A DNA stretch of 64,000 nt from contig NZ_JROO01000026.1 of assembly GCF_000826685.1 (NCBI RefSeq), positions 59,772 through 123,771 of the forward strand, written 5' to 3'. Made by a program: the position numbers and the translations under genes. Each line of letters opens with the position of its first letter. The first letter of the stretch is position 1. The notes beneath the pieces are model-generated. The model did not search any database and had not been told where the DNA came from. It saw only the letters and a program-made list of their open reading frames with translations. Below are positions 62,353 through 64,000 of the stretch, in pieces. This stretch comes from Streptomonospora alba. Lineage in GTDB: Bacteria; Actinomycetota; Actinomycetes; Streptosporangiales; Streptosporangiaceae.

Positions 62353-63738
62353 ATGGCCGACGAACCTTCCAGCCCGCCGAGGCGATCCCTGTGGCGGCGC
62401 TATCTCGACTTCCCGCTGATCTACAAGCTCGCGATCGCGCTGGTGGCCGGCGCGGTGGTGGGCCTGGTCGTCGGCGAGCCCGCCACCGCCCTGCAACCGC
62501 TGGGCGACGTGTTCCTGCGGCTGCTGCAGATGCTGGTCATGCCCCTGGTGGTGGTCACCCTCATCGCCGGGGTCTCCTCGGTCAGCCCGGCCCGCCTGGG
62601 CGGCATCGGGCTGAAGGTGCTCGTGTTCTACCTGGCCACCTCGGCTGTGGCGATCACCGTGGGGCTGCTGGCGGCGCTGGCCGTCTCGCCGGGCACCGGC
62701 CTGCAGGCGCCCGGCCAGACCGACCAGTCGCCCGAGCAGGCGCCGCCGGTGACCCAGACCCTGCTGGAGATCGTTCCCGAGAACCCCTTCGCCGCCCTGG
62801 CCGAGGGCAACGTGCTGGCGGTGATGTTCGCCGCGATCGCCGCGGGCATCGCCCTGGCGTTCATGCGCTCCAGCGCCGACGCGCGTATTTCGAGCCTGGG
62901 CGAACTGCTGCGCCGCGGGGTGGACGGCGGCGTGGAACTGGTGTTCGTGATCGTGCGCGGCGTGCTGCAGTACGCCCCGGTAGGGGTGTTCGCGCTCATC
63001 GCGGTGGTCATGGCCGAGACCGGGGTGGATGCGCTGGTGCCGCTGGCCAAGCTCACCGGTGTGGTCTATGGCGGTGTGGCCGTGCAGATCGGCGTCTACG
63101 TCGCGGTGCTGGCGCTGTTCCGGGTCGGTCTGCGGCGGTTCTTCGCCGCGGCCCGCGAGCCGATGGTGACGGCCTTCGCCACCCGCTCCAGCAGCGGCAC
63201 GCTGCCGGTCTCCACCCGCGCCGCCCGCCGCATGGGCGTGGACGAGGGCGTCTACGGGTTCACCCTGCCGCTGGGCGCCACCGTCAACATGGACGGCACC
63301 GCGATCTACGTGGGCGCGGCCACGGTGTTCGTCGCCAACGTCGCCGGGGTGGAGCTGACCGTGGGGCAGCTGCTGATGGTCGTGCTGGTGGGTGTGCTGG
63401 CGTCCATCGGCACAGCAGGGGTGCCCGGCGCCGGGCTGATCATGCTGTCGCTGGCGGTGACCCAGGCGGGGCTGCCGTTCGCGCCGGTGGCGCTGGTGGC
63501 CGGTATCGACGCGGTCCTGGACATGGTGCGCACCATGTGCAACGTCACCGGGGACCTGACCGGTACCCGCATCATCGCCCGCACCGAGCGCGGCATGCTG
63601 CACGAACCCCCCGAGGACGGGCATCCGCCCGGCGAGCCCGAATCGGGCGGCGACGCTCACGCGGTGCACAGCGGCGCGGAGCAGGGCCATGAGCGGTCCG
63701 CGGGTCCGCCCGACACAGCCGAGCGGTCGGGCACCTGA
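62353..63738 (+). CDS. Dicarboxylate/glutamate:cation symporter (DAACS/GltP family)
   Basis: 461 residues. The substrate-site hallmarks are complete: hairpin SSSGTLPV near 276, NMDGTAIY near 313, the second hairpin IGTAGVPGAG near 352, and the helix-8 DMVRTMCNVTGD near 392, whose arginine and aspartate favour acidic amino acids. About eight transmembrane helices plus two re-entrant loops. The C-terminal tail of 50 residues is acidic and disordered. ATG start. Confidence 0.9.
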   Translation: MADEPSSPPRRSLWRRYLDFPLIYKLAIALVAGAVVGLVVGEPATALQPLGDVFLRLLQMLVMPLVVVTLIAGVSSVSPARLGGIGLKVLVFYLATSAVAITVGLLAALAVSPGTGLQAPGQTDQSPEQAPPVTQTLLEIVPENPFAALAEGNVLAVMFAAIAAGIALAFMRSSADARISSLGELLRRGVDGGVELVFVIVRGVLQYAPVGVFALIAVVMAETGVDALVPLAKLTGVVYGGVAVQIGVYVAVLALFRVGLRRFFAAAREPMVTAFATRSSSGTLPVSTRAARRMGVDEGVYGFTLPLGATVNMDGTAIYVGAATVFVANVAGVELTVGQLLMVVLVGVLASIGTAGVPGAGLIMLSLAVTQAGLPFAPVALVAGIDAVLDMVRTMCNVTGDLTGTRIIARTERGMLHEPPEDGHPPGEPESGGDAHAVHSGAEQGHERSAGPPDTAERSGT

Positions 63739-63860
63739 GGGCTGCGGCCCTCATCGCCGGCGGCGCCGTCGCACCCTGAGGGTGCGGGCCCGCCGGGAGG
63801 GCGTGGACGGTCGGGCGCGGCCACCCGATGGGGCGGCGCCCGCAGCCGGTTCGGGGACCG

Positions 63861-63898
63861 GCGGTCGGCGGCGCCTGAAGGAGCACGCCGCCGACCGC
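63861..63898. terminator. Perfect 13-bp hairpin after the symporter gene
   Basis: Arms GCGGTCGGCGGCG and CGCCGCCGACCGC with a 12-base loop. A second, imperfect stem (63902-63947, GGTCGCCG and CGGCGACC) follows and may serve the gene at the right edge. Confidence 0.65.
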
Positions 63899-63958
63899 TG
63901 GCGGTCGCCGTTCGGGCAGGGGGGAGCATCGGTCCCGACGGCGACCTTGCGGAAAGCC

Positions 63959-64000
63959 TCAGTCGTACAGTCGGTCTGCGGAGTCGACGAGTGCGGCGCG
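63959..64000 (-). CDS. 3' end of an unidentified gene (cut by the window edge)
   Basis: Thirteen codons on the minus strand, RAALVDSADRLYD, ending in TGA, with host-like GC third positions and a terminator-like stem just downstream. Too short to identify. Confidence 0.4.
   Translation of the reverse strand, partial: RAALVDSADRLYD

Overview
This window looks like chromosomal DNA from a very GC-rich actinomycete, most probably a Nocardiopsaceae-type organism; that family placement is inference. The supporting signs are third codon positions that are almost all G or C, frequent GTG and TTG starts, many starts lying 6-8 bases behind a TANNNT -10 element (leaderless transcripts), an F420-type oxidoreductase, a mycothiol-isomerase-like gene, an IdeR-type iron box and GlnR-type boxes with an NnaR-like regulator. 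I saw no rRNA or tRNA gene, CRISPR array or complete insertion sequence.

Layout. 1-2.6 kb: an SOS-controlled DnaE2-type polymerase running off the left edge. 2.7-8.2 kb: a MntR-type regulator, an aldo/keto reductase, an F420-type oxidoreductase, a DUF2795 protein, a FhuF-like iron-sulfur protein, a scar of an IS200/IS605 element and an MHYT membrane sensor. 8.4-12.3 kb: an iron-box-controlled siderophore lipoprotein and a manganese/iron-type ABC importer. 12.5-26.9 kb: nitrate assimilation (narK, narB, nasB-like, nirB, nirD, nnaR, a sirohydrochlorin chelatase), split in the middle by a three-gene molybdenum hydroxylase; GlnR-type boxes precede both nitrate halves. 27-38.6 kb: an RlpA-like exported protein, a large nuclease-RNaseH-helicase fusion, small membrane proteins, a tyrosine recombinase, a frameshifted disordered-tail protein, an ankyrin protein and a NUDIX hydrolase. 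38.6-44.2 kb: an amino-acid permease, a NarL-type two-component pair, a structured intergenic unit with a 36-bp palindromic terminator, and a Tat-exported PhoD phosphatase.

44.6-47.2 kb is a lower-GC divergon: a MerR regulator facing two membrane-protein genes (one SpoIIM-like), with a MerR-style promoter (TTGACT, 19-bp spacer holding a dyad) on each side. I consider it the best candidate for a self-contained, little-described system. 47.2-57.1 kb carries mostly minus-strand metabolic and repair genes with strongly C-ending codons, including xthA, a XerC-like recombinase, an SDR/ArsR divergon, a DUF418-like membrane protein, a frameshifted MDMPI-like gene and a ThDP enzyme. 57.1-64 kb has TetR-controlled genes, RNase Z, an SDR, an Asp-nucleophile hydrolase facing a CGNR zinc-finger gene across a cluster of GGTAACG motifs, a dicarboxylate/glutamate symporter, and the 3' end of a gene cut by the right edge.

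The functional theme is metal-linked nitrogen metabolism: iron and manganese uptake supply iron-sulfur clusters, siroheme (chelatase) and molybdoenzymes (narB and the hydroxylase), under GlnR/NnaR, IdeR-type and MntR-type control. An 18-bp motif, AATCTACNNTRTAAAGSC, occurs in three separate intergenic gaps and is not explained by any gene.
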